Assembly (NCBI GenBank): GCA_963082975.1
Contig: OY720348.1
Location: 66,613,719 to 66,677,718 of the forward strand
Length of the DNA stretch: 64,000 nt
DNA from: Labia minor
Lineage: Eukaryota > Arthropoda > Insecta > Dermaptera > Spongiphoridae
Direction: 5' to 3'
A program made the position numbers and the translations under genes. This document shows, piece by piece, positions 11,009 to 23,553 of this stretch (position 1 is its first letter; each line of letters begins with the position of its first letter). Below the pieces are notes generated by a model, which saw nothing but the letters and a program-made list of their open reading frames with translations, had not been told where the DNA came from and did no database searches.

Positions 11009-11460
11009 CGAGGGTGGGGTGAAAAGTTTCCGGCCTGACCAAGAAAAACGATGTTTTTAAATTTTCATTTTGCTTTATTTTTCAACATTCAAGATAGCTG
11101 AGACCTGTACGATGTCAGCTGAACGTGTGCGAAATATTTTGCACAACCATTTGAACATAGAAATCTGTGTGCAACGTGGGTGTCGCGTTTGCTAATAACA
11201 TTAGACCAAAAACTGCTTCGAAAAACCATTTCTACCGACAAATTGGAACTATAGGCGTAATCCAAACGAATTTTTGCTTCGATTCATAACTGTTGATGAG
11301 ACTTAAATTAAATTAAATTTAATTAATTAACTAAATTAGAACACCGTAATAAGTTAATGTATGAGTGTTGATGGATATTATGTTGAAAAATAAAGCAAAA
11401 AAAAAAATTTTAAAATATCGTTTTACTTAGTCCGGCCGGAAACTTTTCACCCCACCCTCG
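11009..11460 (+). mobile_element. mariner-derived MITE, copy 2
   Basis: The termini are the same as in the copy at 9071-9510 (CGAGGGTGGGGTG / CACCCCACCCTCG), with TA duplicated at 11007-11008 and 11461-11462. The transposase-derived stretch ETCTMSAERVRNILHNHLN reads on the plus strand here. Length is 452 bp. The two copies are inverted relative to each other, 1.5 kb apart, so they could pair as a large hairpin in a transcript. Confidence 0.9.
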
Positions 11461-11462
11461 TA

Positions 11463-11726
11463 CATGATAAAAAGTTTTAATCTAAATAAACATAAAAGAT
11501 GTACTATTGTACTATTTATATTTCAATGAAAGACTAATATGACATTGTGTGAAAAATCTTTGGTGAAAAACTTATTTTTGAAGAATTCTGGTAAATAAAA
11601 AACTTTTCTATGTCATTTTATATATATATATATATATATATAAATTAATGATAAATTTGAAAATAACATTTTTCTCGTCAAAAAAAGTTATACCTATAAG
11701 ACCAATTTATTAAGTAATATTAAACA

Positions 11727-11777
<51 letters not shown>

Positions 11778-12220
11778 AATGGTCTATTTATATAATACAA
11801 ATTTTCACAATTGTTGATAGAGATTTATCATTGATCTATGAATGCAATTCTAAATTTTTTTTTATAAATTTAATCAATTAGTTTCAAACATTATATTATT
11901 ACGAAGAAACTATGAAATAAATAGTTTTCACATGTTTTTAATGAACCTTTAATGGCTGTTAAATCACTCGCCTATAAATTGTAATTATAAAGGTACGATC
12001 TTACTATATACATACATAAATTTATAAATTAATTAAATAAAATAAAATATTCAATTTTCAAAAACATATAAATGTTAAATAATTCAACTACATTATCAAA
12101 TATGTCATTTATTTTATTTAAATTACTTTCATGAAATTGTGTAATTTATTTAATTCATGAAAGGTAATTTCTTTATTTGGTTCAATATTATAATTTTTTA
12201 TTTTTATCATTGGAAATGGG
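11463..12220. repeat. simple-sequence-rich intergenic stretch
   Basis: Contains (AT)n at about 11621-11642, (AT)n with a (GA)n tract at about 11731-11777, and otherwise plain AT-rich DNA. No gene is seen. Confidence 0.6.
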
Positions 12221-12519
12221 ATTTCAATCCTTTAAATTTATAGATTTTATTATTTTAGTGCCGTTCACTCTGCAATTGTTATTTACAATTTTATATAATC
12301 CATATGTAAGATATTTATTTACATGATTATATTGTATTAAAGTTTGTTCATTTTTATTTACATAAATTACTATTATATTTGTATAAGGTATTATAAATTT
12401 ATTTGGGTAATGTCTTACTTTAATCAATGTTAGATATGATTAAAATAATTATTTAAAATTAAAATCCTTAAACAATTATTTGAATCAAGAGTGTTTTTAC
12501 AATGTTTATATTTTTGTAA

Positions 12520-12805
12520 TTGCATGACCTCTCCAGACATAGTTAGGGTTATAAAATTGAGAAGGCTGCGATGGGCAGGGCACGTGGTTAGAATGGGAGA
12601 GGAAAGAATAGCGAAAAATAGATTGTGGTGGGGTGACCGATTGGGAAACGTCCGGTTGGAAGACAAAGGAAGGGGTGGATGGACAATGTAGGAAGGGACG
12701 GGAGAGGGTAGGAGTAGGATGGTTATGGCTCAGAATAGGGACACTTGGAGAAATAGGCTTGCTGCGGCCAAGAACTTTCGAGTTCCATAGAGCCACAGAG
12801 ATAGA
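12520..12805 (+). mobile_element. LINE 3'-end fragment inside the errantivirus fossil
   Basis: The plus strand reads DIVRVIKLRRLRWAGHVVRM and then GEERIAKNRLWWGDRLG, the conserved C-terminal block of LINE ORF2 proteins. Stops follow, then a stretch equivalent to AQNRDTWRNRLAAAKNFR. It ends at GAGCCACAGAGATAGAG, the same 3' end as 53790-54800 and 6287-6430. Only the 3' 285 bp remain, as expected of 5'-truncated target-primed insertion. Confidence 0.75.
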
Positions 12806-13736
12806 GTTATATTTTTGTTTATTACATAATTTTTTTATTATTTTCACATTTAAATTATTTATGATAACATCAGAAGGTTGATTGACAATTATTGAATTAT
12901 TTTGACTTAAGTTAAAGGTATCAATTGATACGTTATGGAATTTAGCGTAATTGACAATTTTGTTAATGAATTAATTGTACTTTGTTCGTTTGAGGTGTTT
13001 CTAATTAAGATTATGAATTTTTTTAAATTCTTTTGGTTGTTTTGTATGTTTTTTATTTCTTTATTGAAATTTTCGATTAAATTAGTGTATGCTTTTACAA
13101 TTAGTTAATTTTTTATTTTGTAAACTTAATTGATTTCTTTTTAATTGTTCCAGAATTGAGTCATGCCTATCTTTATCATTATTGTCTAAATTACCTGTAA
13201 TAGATTTTATGATGATACCTAATTCATTAATTAAGTCTCTCTTTTTTCTCTTTGTTATTTGGGGTGACATAATATTTTCTAATTTTATTTGCAAAATTTT
13301 AAAATTTTGATTAAGCAATATATATTTCAAGTATTGTTCTGTTTTGGATAATGTGTCAATCATTTTATGATAAGTAGTGTTTAATATTTCAATTTCTTCT
13401 ATAAAATGTTTAATGTTGTAATTGTAATTTTTAAATAGTTTGTATTGTATTGTTTATATATTGTAAATATGTAGACATTATTGTCAGTTAAGGTGTCAAG
13501 TGATATTTTCTGTTTCATCAATATGAAGAATATAAATAGATAGTAGTGTTGTTTATGCCTGTAAATTTACAGGGTCTTTTAATATTTGACAAATTAATTT
13601 TATCTTGTTGACGGAGATGGGTTTTGTTAATTTTGCTTTTTTTTAAATTTTTTTTTCTGTTTTGTTACTCCTTTTTTTTATTTTTTAACTAATATAATTT
13701 TGCGTATTAGTGGAAGTTCTTCAGTTTTTGTTAATT

Positions 13737-14320
13737 ACTATCTCTGGTGAGATAGTATTGCGATCACGAAAATTTTCGATGTCGAGATTTTGATGTTTTT
13801 ATACGCTTTGAAGGCCCTTCAGTCATTTTCACTAAGGTTGAGAAAAATGGATGTGTGTATGTAGACAAGATTACGAAAAAACGGTTTGAGCTAGAATAAT
13901 GAAATTTGGTACACAGGCATTATTCAAAATTCGTAGTTTGAGAAATGTTGCTCTTTCGGAAGAGGGACATTACCTACCACGTTTTGATATTTTTTCCTCT
14001 AAACTGACCGTAAAACTAAAGATATATATTTGATAGTTTTTCACATTATTAAAAATTGTATAAAACTGCTATATATAGAATTTCAGCTTGATTGAATCGC
14101 TGAAAGTACCGGAATTCATTTTTTAACATGTCTGCTCATCACACGCCAGCACGTGACGTGGTGCTATCAACAAAGATCCAAACACGCGCTGGTTTAATAG
14201 ATATTATTTATTAATTTTAATTTATAATTTAATTAATTTAATTTAATTTAAATTATTATATGTTATTTAATCCAATTCAAATTTGCGAGTTAATCGTGTG
14301 GAGACACTCCAGATTTTTTT
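13737..14320 (+). repeat. dispersed repeat with palindromic terminus, copy 1
   Basis: It starts at ACTATCTC-TGGT-GAGATAGT, an 8-bp perfect palindrome with a 4-base loop, and runs to about AATCGTGTGGAGACACTCC. The full length is matched in inverse orientation at 60340-60920, and about 300 bp of the outer part at 59490-59790. No protein is encoded. Landmarks are GGTTTGAGCTAGAATAATGA, CTGCTATATATAGAATTTC and CGCTGGTTTAAT. The family is not assigned. Confidence 0.7.
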
Positions 14321-16250
14321 AATTTTGCATCTTAAAATTTGTAAAATATCCAAACCTATTAAATAATGAAAATGAAAATTATAAATATGAAATGTTAATG
14401 GTTGATTAGTGCCAAATATTTCAAAGAATGGGCCTTTCAATGCCATTTCCTCTCTACTTGTGCCATGTTTTGTATTTTTTGAAAAATTCTGATGGGTAAT
14501 TTTGCGATAACCTTGGGTGAATAAAACGGTTTGTGCTACCAGAGTCTATGAAAATTCGGTGTCTTGTGGTCGGATAAATAAAATAAGGGTAGTACGGGAC
14601 CTATTCTAATTTTATTTTCCGATTCTCTAAAATCTTCGTAATTTTCATTCGATTGCTCGTTATAAAGTATGTAATTTATTTGATTTTCTTTTAAGTTAGA
14701 CTTATTAAATTTAATTGGTGAGCTTTTAGTATTTGTGTGTGGGGTTTATAATTTTCTTGCCTAATGTTGACCTTTATTTATTAATTAGTGTATTATACGA
14801 TTGAGATGTTTTGTATCATGATTTAGTGGTGATTTTGAGTGTAATGATTGATTATTATTAATTTGTGGAAATATAGGTTTTTTAAATGTTTTAATAGAAT
14901 TTTGGCGATTAATAAATGAATTATTAGTTTGTGGATCTTTAGCTAGCATGCTTTGTCCAACTGGATCTTTTAAACTTTTTAACAAAATTCTTCCATTAAT
15001 TCTTTTAAAGAAGTTTTTTTGGAGATAGTTCTATATTTGAAATTATATTCTGTCATAAAAAAGGAGTTTTATATGGATTTTGTCTTAAAGCTCTTAATTC
15101 TAATGTGTGAAAATGTCACGTTTGTCTGAATAAGTTTTGATTAAAAAGTTCTTTCAATTTTCGAAATTATTTGAGTTAAAGGTTGTTAATTTTGGAAAGG
15201 ATTGAATGGGCTATAATGTCATTTTGAAAATCAGTTGGTTTTCTGTGTGATTGAAAAATTGATCTATTATCTTTTGAGAGATTTCTAAAAATTTATGCAA
15301 AGTGTGTTTATCTCCGTGAAATTACGGTATCATTTCTAAATAATGAATTTTAAATTGTGTTGAGCCATGATTGGAATTCGTTGTGGTGTGGGTGGTGTTT
15401 GTAATACTGGAGAACTTATTGGTGTTGCCATTTTGTTTTTGTGTTAGTTTTATATTATGTTATTAAATTTTATTGAATTTTAATCTTGAAAATTAAAATT
15501 GCTCCAACTTAAATTTATTTATTTCGAATTAAGTTATTTATCATTTTTTATTTAATTTGATTTTATTAATTTGGTGGGTGTTGTAGTAGTAAGTATCACT
15601 ACTTACATTTCTTGTAGTCACACTAACCCTTTCACTCTGACTCACTATGTTCGGACGAAGAGTGATCCGTGTGTGGGTGGCTCGTTGTTTGATGCAGGTT
15701 TTGATTATTCAGATAATAAGTGATCCGCTGTGGGAGTGACTAGTCGTTCGAAAACGTTGTTGGTAGGTGGACTTCTGGTAGGAAGATTTGGAAATCATCT
15801 GGATTTTTAATAATCCAGTTACCGGTTGTCCTACTGCGACAGTTAAAGTTTCAATGTTGAAGAAACTATTTTTAAAAAGTATTTTTGTTTTTTATTTTAA
15901 TTATTGTATTAATTATGCAATTTGGAGTTATGAAATATTTAATATAATATGCGCTAATTAGCGACTGTTAAGCAGCAGATCAATGAATAGAGATCGTTGG
16001 TAATAATACAAGTTTTTATGTCAGAACATAATGATTATATGTGAAAAATAACAATTGCAGGTGATTAAAAGGATTCCTGGTCAAACCGGCAGAGCTTCCG
16101 GCAGACGTGAGTTAGCTAAGAACTGACTATAAGCGTGAAGCGTCTTCTTTTATAATCAGTTTTGTGATGAGCTTGCAGAATTCATGACGTCATAAATTCT
16201 GCTCTGCTGGGATTGCAGGATCTGAGTCTGTAACTTGTATATTAAATTTA

Positions 16251-17529
16251 TTTGTCGTGAAGTAAATGAAAAAAGTTTTCTTTTCAAAATATATGAATTT
16301 TAGTTAAATAAATTTAAAAAAAAAACTAATTGACCATTAAAGATGCACTAAAATTGAGATGATAAATGAAACTAAATATTTTGAAATTGTGAATAAAATT
16401 GAAGTTTATAATTGAAATATAAATATAAACTAAAATATAATATTCTGAAAAATCATACGTGTATATATCTTTGAAGGCCTAAAAGGCCTAAAAACGGAAA
16501 ATTAATTATGTTTAACATGATCCTTAAATCAAAATTCACCGTTTTTTAATATTTGGAGTAAAAAATGTAAATGTTATAAAAACTAGAAGTCTTAATGTAT
16601 GTCAATTTATAGTTTAATAAAAATAAATGTTGGGTATTTTATGAAATCATAATACGTGTGTGAGACAAGTAATTACAACGCTTTTTCTATTTTATAAATA
16701 GGCCTATTTTTCAAGAAAATTATTTATATACTTCAGATTTATTTAACAACGTTGCCAAGATTGTCTTAATATTATTTATATATTAAGAGATGAATTTAAT
16801 TATTTAATTTAACATCATTTTTTTTAATAATATTTTAAGTTATGTTTATGGATTTTTGAAATTAACTTTTATTAAAATATTATAATTTATTAGTTATAAT
16901 AATTCTCTTTTATTCTTTTTATGTCTTTTTTAAGAAACTTAAAAATCTAAATAAAATAATTTAAAAATAAATCAATAAAAAATATATTATTAAAATCACA
17001 GTCTATACATAAAGATTTTATTTTTAGTTGCCTTTTTAGTCAAGAATGTTCTTGTTTTCTTTAGATTCTGAAAGAGAGTATTTAAAATTCAAAAAATACT
17101 TGAAATTTTAAATTAATTATTTAAGTAAATAGGAAAATATTTTTTTGTATTTAATCTATAATGATGATGTATAAATCAAGCATAAATATTATGAATGATG
17201 TGAGTAAAATTGATTTCAAATTACTAACTTTTAAAATACTCCTTCCAGATATGAGAATCTCATGTGAGTATATCTTATTTTAAAATAACATTTTTCCAAT
17301 CGTGTCTTAATAGTATTTGCATCATTCAACATTAGTTGAGTTCTAAACAATTTCACATAAGATTGGCCCAAGGAAATCATTCATCACCAATGCACTTTTA
17401 CTAGGTGTTTATTTTTAATATAACTTAAAATATTTAGAAATAATTTTCACCTATTAATCTGCAAGTACTTTGATGAAGAAACGTGGATGACTCTTGTCGT
17501 GCTTTTAGTTTTAATTTTGTCAACCGTCA
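16251..17529. other. no gene seen
   Basis: AT-rich sequence downstream of the secreted-protein gene; its 3' UTR presumably lies near 17400-17529. No repeat family is recognised. Confidence 0.3.
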
Positions 17530-20500
17530 TCATCTAATACTAAGTAGTGTTAACATTAAAGTAATAATGAAACACAAAGATGGCACGAGAATTACTGATG
17601 TTGACATGTTTCCAACTTCACTACATTTTTCTAAAAAAGAATACATAACATTAATAAGGAAAATGGATATTATTATATATTATAATAATTGATCTGAATA
17701 TTTAAAAAAAAATTAAATTAAAATATTTTAATTTTAATGAATGTTTTTAATAATAAAAATGCGCCACTGGGTGAGAGGCTAGCGTCGCTGTCTCACATTC
17801 ACGTAGTCCCGGGTTCAAGTCCCGGGCCTGGCAAGGGAATTTCTCTAGCTGGGGTTTATGGAACGGAGTCAACCCAGCTTCCGGGATCAACATTGGGAAG
17901 CTACTTGATATAAGTAGCGCCTCCGATCAAGAAAATCAAGGTAAAGGTTGATAGGACTCGTTCTACTGATCATAGGACACCTCATTGATATAAACGACTT
18001 GATAGGCGTTGTCCTTGCGTAGGATGTACAAAAGTCGGAGTTTTTTTTTTTATTAATAATAAAAGATACCCCTTACATAATTGCGAAATGATAATGATAT
18101 ACTGATCTTTGGTTCATTTTTTATTTCTTTATATATTTTTTCGAATATATTTAAAAAAAAAATAGTTAGTTACCTTGTGATGTAAGATTAAATGTTAGTG
18201 CTGCAGTTTCTCCATGAATTTTTCTCATACATGTCTCAGTTACTGATCTTAATCTTAAAATAGGCCGAAGGGAATAAACGAAACAAAGTCGTTTAGCACC
18301 AGTAGAATGTCTTGAAGTAGGAGAAGCAATTACATAACTAGAACCATCGTTATCTGACCAGCTACCATGACAAGAGTAGGCTATAAAAATAGAATAGTAA
18401 AGATTAGATTTATGATTTTTTTTTAATTTATGACTTGGACCAGTTAATAACTAATAAATTGATAATTACTTAAAAGGACATTTTTTGCTATACAATTTAA
18501 TTACCTTGGACGGTTAATCGAGGACAATCACTCTGAAATTCCATGGTATCGCCAGATTGAGAGCAGCCTACTGTTAGAGTATGAAAAGAAGTGCATTCTC
18601 TCTCCATAGATTCTGGGTCTGTAGTGGATATGTTATTTTCATTTGAAATGGAATGTCCAGTATTAATGATATTATCTAAAAGTTTTTGAGCAAGTGGTCC
18701 AATAACAACAGGGCCCTTTTCACTAGCGAGTCGATAGCGGCCAAGATGAGGACATTTTCTAGGATGTAATGAGGAAGCTACAAAAACAATATTTCAAACT
18801 ATAAATTTGATATTATATGACCGACTAATGATCAGGATATATATCAAAATAGAATTATTTTAAATGTATAAATAAAGCAAGAACTCACTTGCTAAAGTAA
18901 GAAAAGGTAGAGATTCTTGAATAAGATGTACATCTTTACATGCATCTTCAGGAATAGCATTTAATTGACCTGTAAATGTTATTATATATTTAATATAATC
19001 TATTAGTATGAGAAAAATAAAATAAAGGATAAAATATTATTACTTGTTTGTTGAATTTCAACAATATATCCATCACGTTTGTAAAATATCATACATGTAT
19101 AAGTACTATTGCTAGAAAGAAAATTTTAAAATTTTTAATTAATTTTAGAATTATATATTTTTAAGTACATGCATGTATAGCTATGAATAGAAAAAATATT
19201 ATTCTTGAGACTTACCAACCACTAACGGTATGAACGATATAAGTTAATTGATGACTTGATTTATCTGACGAAACAATGGAATGACAAGTCAGTCTTGACT
19301 CGAGACCAAGAAGATGATTTGTAACATGGATTGTGCCATTATGGCCTCCTATATGGTAGGTGAAAGCATAGTCGAGGGAATGCCATTTTCTATGGTTTGT
19401 CATCCATCCAGGAAAATGACAATGCGCTCCTCCTACATCAGCTAAAACATTCCAAAACATTTTTAGTTTTTGAAAGAAATGAATATTTATTAAACAGTAT
19501 TTATTAACATTTTATTTATTTTAATATTTATGATGATGGAATTATTAAAAAAATTATTTTAAAAGGAAATCGAATAAAAATAATTATATTGAAAATGTTA
19601 AATGTTATATATATATATATATATATAATCAATGTTACTTAATATTAACCTTTGTCAGACAAGGTGAAAAATAATATGTATATATAAATAAATATATATT
19701 AACTATAAATATAATAACCCATTCTACAAGGCAGTTTCTTATCCAACATAACATGTATTTTTCCTAACTAAAGCGTAAATTTTTATTATTTTTATGTTTT
19801 TGTTTTTTCCTTTTGCCAACTTTATGAATGATATTTTTTTGCGGGAGTGCTAGAATGATTAGGGTGCCAAGATTGTTGTCCAAATTGTTTCCAAATCCTT
19901 GCCGAAAGCCAAGTTTCTGTCTTCATTAAAAGTAATCATTCAATTTGAATCATCTCTTCAACATAAAAATATTTAAATAATCGTCAAAATTCAAAATCAC
20001 ATCCTCTTCACATACACTACCTGAAGAATCTGATCCGTTCAGATTTCTGGCACTGAAATTCTTTTAAAATATCTTCTAAAGCAGGCCTGGCCAACCCAAA
20101 TGACTCCATGGGCCTCTTTGATTAGGAGCAATGCTACATGGGCCGTATTTTAGGGAAACGTGCTTTTAGAAATGTAAAAGAAATAAAATACGTAATTTAC
20201 GTATAAACTCTTTATAGCTTCAATTAAATTTGGAGTCCTATCTAATGTGAAATTTGTTTTTCTTTTTTTCAATAAACTTTTTTAAATCTACATACTATTA
20301 TATCTAACTTTTTTCTTACTTTTTATGGAATCAAATATGTAGTTTAAAAATTGTAGGACATATTTTAAATAAAAAAATTAATTAATTATAATTATTTCAA
20401 TTATATTCTCTGTTTTTGAATATACAGACGAGAAATGAAAGTTACAAAAGAAATATAAAGGTAACTGGCGGGACGCACAATTTTTCACGGTGGGTCGCGG

Positions 20501-23219
20501 ATTGGCCAGGCCTGTTCTAAAGCATAATCCCTTTTTCATTTTAAAAAAATTAAACTCACATACAATTAAAAAAAAAAAAAATAAATTCACAAAAAACTAA
20601 TAATTTTACAAGACTGTCGTTTTAAGACAATGAAAAGTTATAGTAAAATTTTTACAATAATTATTTTATTTTATAATACTTTTTCTATCACTAGGAAGAG
20701 TTTAGGAAATGGTACTTAAGGTTATTATGATGGAACAATATGTGGTATTGAATTAGAAAGAAATTAGTGAAGATCTTAACGGATTCGACACCACCTTGTA
20801 CGTTAAAGATTAACACTGATAAATTTTTGTTTTAAATTTATATAAAAATTGGAGGAACTTATAAATAAAGAATGTCAGAAGAATACCTTTAAAAAGGGTC
20901 AAAGTCTTGGAGCCTTCAAATATTGTGTTGAGACCTGAGCAGGTTGCGTCTGCGCTTTGAGCCAAATAATAAGCGACAGACGAGGAGCCTGAACCTCGGG
21001 CGATTTCACCATTTGTTGTTATCGGAGACAAGTGTTCAAAAATAAAACATCGGTAACTTTCTTCACTCGAAAGGTGTTTATTTAGCATGGATACTTTAGC
21101 AACAAAATATCGTTGACTTCCTTCTTGCCAATCAGCTAAACAATGTAATTCCTCTTCTGAAAATAAAAATAAAAAAATAAATTAATAAGAAAATTTTTTA
21201 TAAATTAATCATTTTTTTGTACATACCTGTACTCTCCGTAGATGAAACATTATGACAAGCTTGATATCTCAACAATAATTTTGATGGGTCTGTACACCCA
21301 TCTATTGTTGACATTGGAGAATTACAGGGGCCTTGACCACCTTTGGTATAATAAAATGTGAAAGGTGCCCCGTGAAGAGGACATGGAACCCAAGAAACAT
21401 GTTCTCCGATTCGTATCATTAGATATAATTGAGAATCTCCTTCCAGGTTTCCACATATCGAGGCCAAGTCACCCGAATCAACACAAAATGCTAGGAAAAT
21501 TAAAAGAAATAAATGAAATGTATTAATAAATTAAATTGTATATATATATATACGAGGTGTTTCTAAAAAGTTCTGTGAATGGTATGATAAAAACTAAAAG
21601 AGAATGTTAATTGTAAATACCTTTATTAACCTTCAAAATACTCTCCACTAGCCACAACACACTTCTGACAATGTTCGTATAACAATTAACATTTTCTTTT
21701 TGTTTTTATCATACCATTCACCGAACTTTTTAGACACACCTCGTAGTTCTTTTTCATATAGTATTAAAAGAGAACATTCTAAAAAATTAATTTTGGGAAA
21801 TTGATCAGCGTGTCCACTCTTCCAAAATAAAATTTAGAACGAACACTTTTTTATTCAAAAGAAATTATATTTATTTATTATATACAATATTTATTTCAGA
21901 TTCCTCTCGGAGTAATAATAAAATTATTATCATATATATATTAAAGCCCGATAATTCAATAACTTCCTTCCTCACTATTCTGGCTAACAATATATATTTA
22001 TGAAAAATATATATAGTTATTGCAGAAAAATTTACTTTAATAATTCTTTTGTCGATTAAACAAACTAATATTTTGATAAAATAAAAAATAGCATTTATTT
22101 ACTTTCTTTGAATTGTAAGACATTTTGATGGTTTCCATGAATAACAATGCACCGAAGACATCTATCATTGGAGCTGCAATCAAATATATATTTGTAAAAT
22201 AAAAAAAATGTATATTATATATATAAATCCAAAACATATAACAGAATATAATATAGGTGTGATTAATAATTTAAATACCTTTCCTCAATTAAAAACCAAT
22301 TATCTTTTAATGATTCCTTGCAATATCCTTTTGATGATAAAAATGTTGAATTAATTGTAACAGTACCAAATCCTAATTGGAACCATGTTCCAAACCATTT
22401 TTCAGGAAATTCACAATCACCTTTTAAATAGAAACAAACCATAAAAATATTAATCAAAAATAATTTTAATATAATATATAACTTTTTATTGAATGAAAAT
22501 AGAAAACATTAACACTAGATTCAAGATTTAGGTTATAATGATGATAATATACTAGTCCTAAATAGATTATTAAATAAAGTGAGAAAAAAATTGTAATTCA
22601 AATATTGTTATATTAGAATTTCATATTAAATAGAATTTAGTTTAGATAAAAATTTATATTTGAAAATTTAAAAGAGAAGTAATATTCAAAAACAAACTAA
22701 GGTAAAGAATATAGTCGTTGGCCCCCTTAAGCAATTCCTAGCATTCTTTAATGCATATCTGGGAAAATTGCGAAACAATCTGTATCAAATTAGGTTTGCA
22801 GAACATAGATACTATGAGCATTCTGATGAATAAAAAAAAATCATTTTCTCATAACATTTTCAATAAGTATTTAAAAAAAAAAAATACTAAAAAATACAGT
22901 TATTGGCCCCCTATAATAGTAATTGGTCTAGGTATTCTATGATTATACAACCATACAACAAATGATTACATAATCATAGTTAATAGCGCAATTTTTAAAA
23001 TAAAAATCTCTTATTATTTGTGTTTTAGTGATAGGGGGCCAACGACTGTACCCTAATATATAAGAAAATATTTAGCACCTTTTTCATTTGATAATCAAAC
23101 GAATGAGAATTGAATCAAGATTATATTTAGTTATTTTCAAAATTAAAATTAATACCTTTAATGAAAGTAACAAAAATGAAGAAAGCACTAATCGGTCTCC
23201 AAAAAATACTCTTCATCAT
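17530..23219 (-). CDS. secreted or membrane-anchored cysteine-rich protein, 11 exons (DUF7042-7045-like insect family)
   Basis: Eleven exons with GT-AG borders and unbroken phase: 23156-23219, 22279-22420, 22103-22173, 21227-21490, 20887-21156, 19216-19441, 19044-19111, 18889-18969, 18505-18777, 18174-18380 and 17530-17630, totalling 1767 nt and 588 residues. Residues 1-21 (MMKSIFWRPISAFFIFVTFI) look like a signal peptide. The mature part opens DCEFPEKWFGTWFQLG and CLRCIVIHGNHQNVLQ, and later has CHFPGWMTNHRKWHSLDYAF, a pattern of Cys-rich repeats I associate from memory with the insect DUF7042/7043/7044/7045 proteins. N-glycosylation motifs occur (NST, NVS, NGT, NMS). The last exon encodes a hydrophobic tail ending one residue before the stop, as in a GPI signal or a C-terminal membrane anchor. 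The function is unknown. Introns hold a SINE, a hAT MITE and a mariner MITE; a SINE-like repeat abuts the start codon. Confidence 0.85.
17758..18054 (+). mobile_element. tRNA-derived SINE in the last intron of the secreted-protein gene
   Basis: The head resembles a tRNA. A T-arm-like CCCGG-GTTCAAGT-CCCGGG contains a perfect B box (GGTTCAAGTCC), and A-box-like TGGGTGAGAGGCTAGCG lies about 40 bp upstream. A non-tRNA body follows, and a T-run forms the tail at about 18042-18053. A decayed relative is at 23228-23545. It is antisense to the host gene and about 300 bp long. Confidence 0.75.
20082..20514. mobile_element. hAT-type MITE with perfect 8-bp target duplication, in an intron
   Basis: Inverted ends CAGGCCTGGCCAA and TTGGCCAGGCCTG are flanked by TTCTAAAG on both sides (20074-20081 and 20515-20522), the 8-bp signature of hAT transposition. 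Length is 433 bp, with no transposase. It lies between exons 5 and 6 of the secreted-protein gene. Confidence 0.92.
21553..21743. mobile_element. short mariner-type MITE in an intron
   Basis: Ends CGAGGTGTTTCTAAAAAGTTC and its inverse are flanked by TA at 21551-21552 and 21744-21745. The minus strand retains a transposase-like scrap around TTGTCAGAAGTGTGTTGTGG, which reads like the HCQKC.....GEYF end of mariner proteins. Length is 191 bp, between exons 3 and 4 of the secreted-protein gene. Confidence 0.85.
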
Positions 23220-23227
23220 TTGAAACA

Positions 23228-23545
23228 ATGAGACACCACGCAGTCTGGATGTCAAAGCACTTATCTTTAATCCTCGTGATCCCGGGAAAAGGAAATTTTC
23301 TCTAGTATAAGATTCACCCAGCTTACGTGATCAAAATTGGTAAGTTACTGGAAATAAGAAGTAGAGGTTTCTGTTCTAGAAAATCACGAACAATGTTGAG
23401 AGGTTCCGTTGTACTAATCATACAACACATCTACTCCGTATTTATTAAAGCTTTTGTGGTTATTTTGATAATTATTAAGGGACATCTACTCCGCTTTGGC
23501 GGCAACTGGCACGAAAGACTCTGTCTTTTCATAAAATGCCAGTTT
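23228..23545 (+). mobile_element. decayed SINE next to the start of the secreted-protein gene
   Basis: The sequence follows the SINE at 17758-18054 with many substitutions: GATCCCGGGAAAAGGAAATTTTCT, then ACCCAGCTT, GATCAAAATTGG, AAGTTACTGGAAATAAG and GTACTAATCATACAACAC. A T-run at about 23544-23553 may be its tail. It begins within about 10 bp of the start codon on the opposite strand, so any 5' UTR must run through it or begin inside it. Confidence 0.55.
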
Positions 23546-23553
23546 TTTTTTTA

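Larger units (their letters stand above)
12225..16250 (-). mobile_element. errantivirus-type (Gypsy with env-like gene) fossil, broken
   Basis: On the minus strand, gag-like sequence begins near 15434 (MATPISSPVLQTPPTP), a protease-like DSG(S/T) motif is near 14550, and env-like sequence covers about 13400-12230. The env part contains a basic KRKKR stretch followed by DLINELGIIIKSITGNLDN, typical of errantivirus and baculovirus F-type envelope proteins just after the furin site. The polymerase part is not recognisable. The GC-richer sequence at about 15590-16250 may be LTR or leader, but the ends could not be fixed. A LINE fragment (12520-12805) and a dispersed repeat (13737-14320) lie inside. 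It is broken, with many breaks, and looks old. Confidence 0.65.

Noticed and set aside
12491-12881. Overlapping short frames of 66-113 residues taken as genes
   Set aside because: The plus-strand one is a LINE C-terminal scrap; the others are its shadows.
17758-17840. A functional tRNA gene
   Set aside because: It has a good B box and T arm, but no acceptor-stem pairing, and a long non-tRNA body and a T-tail follow. It is a SINE head.
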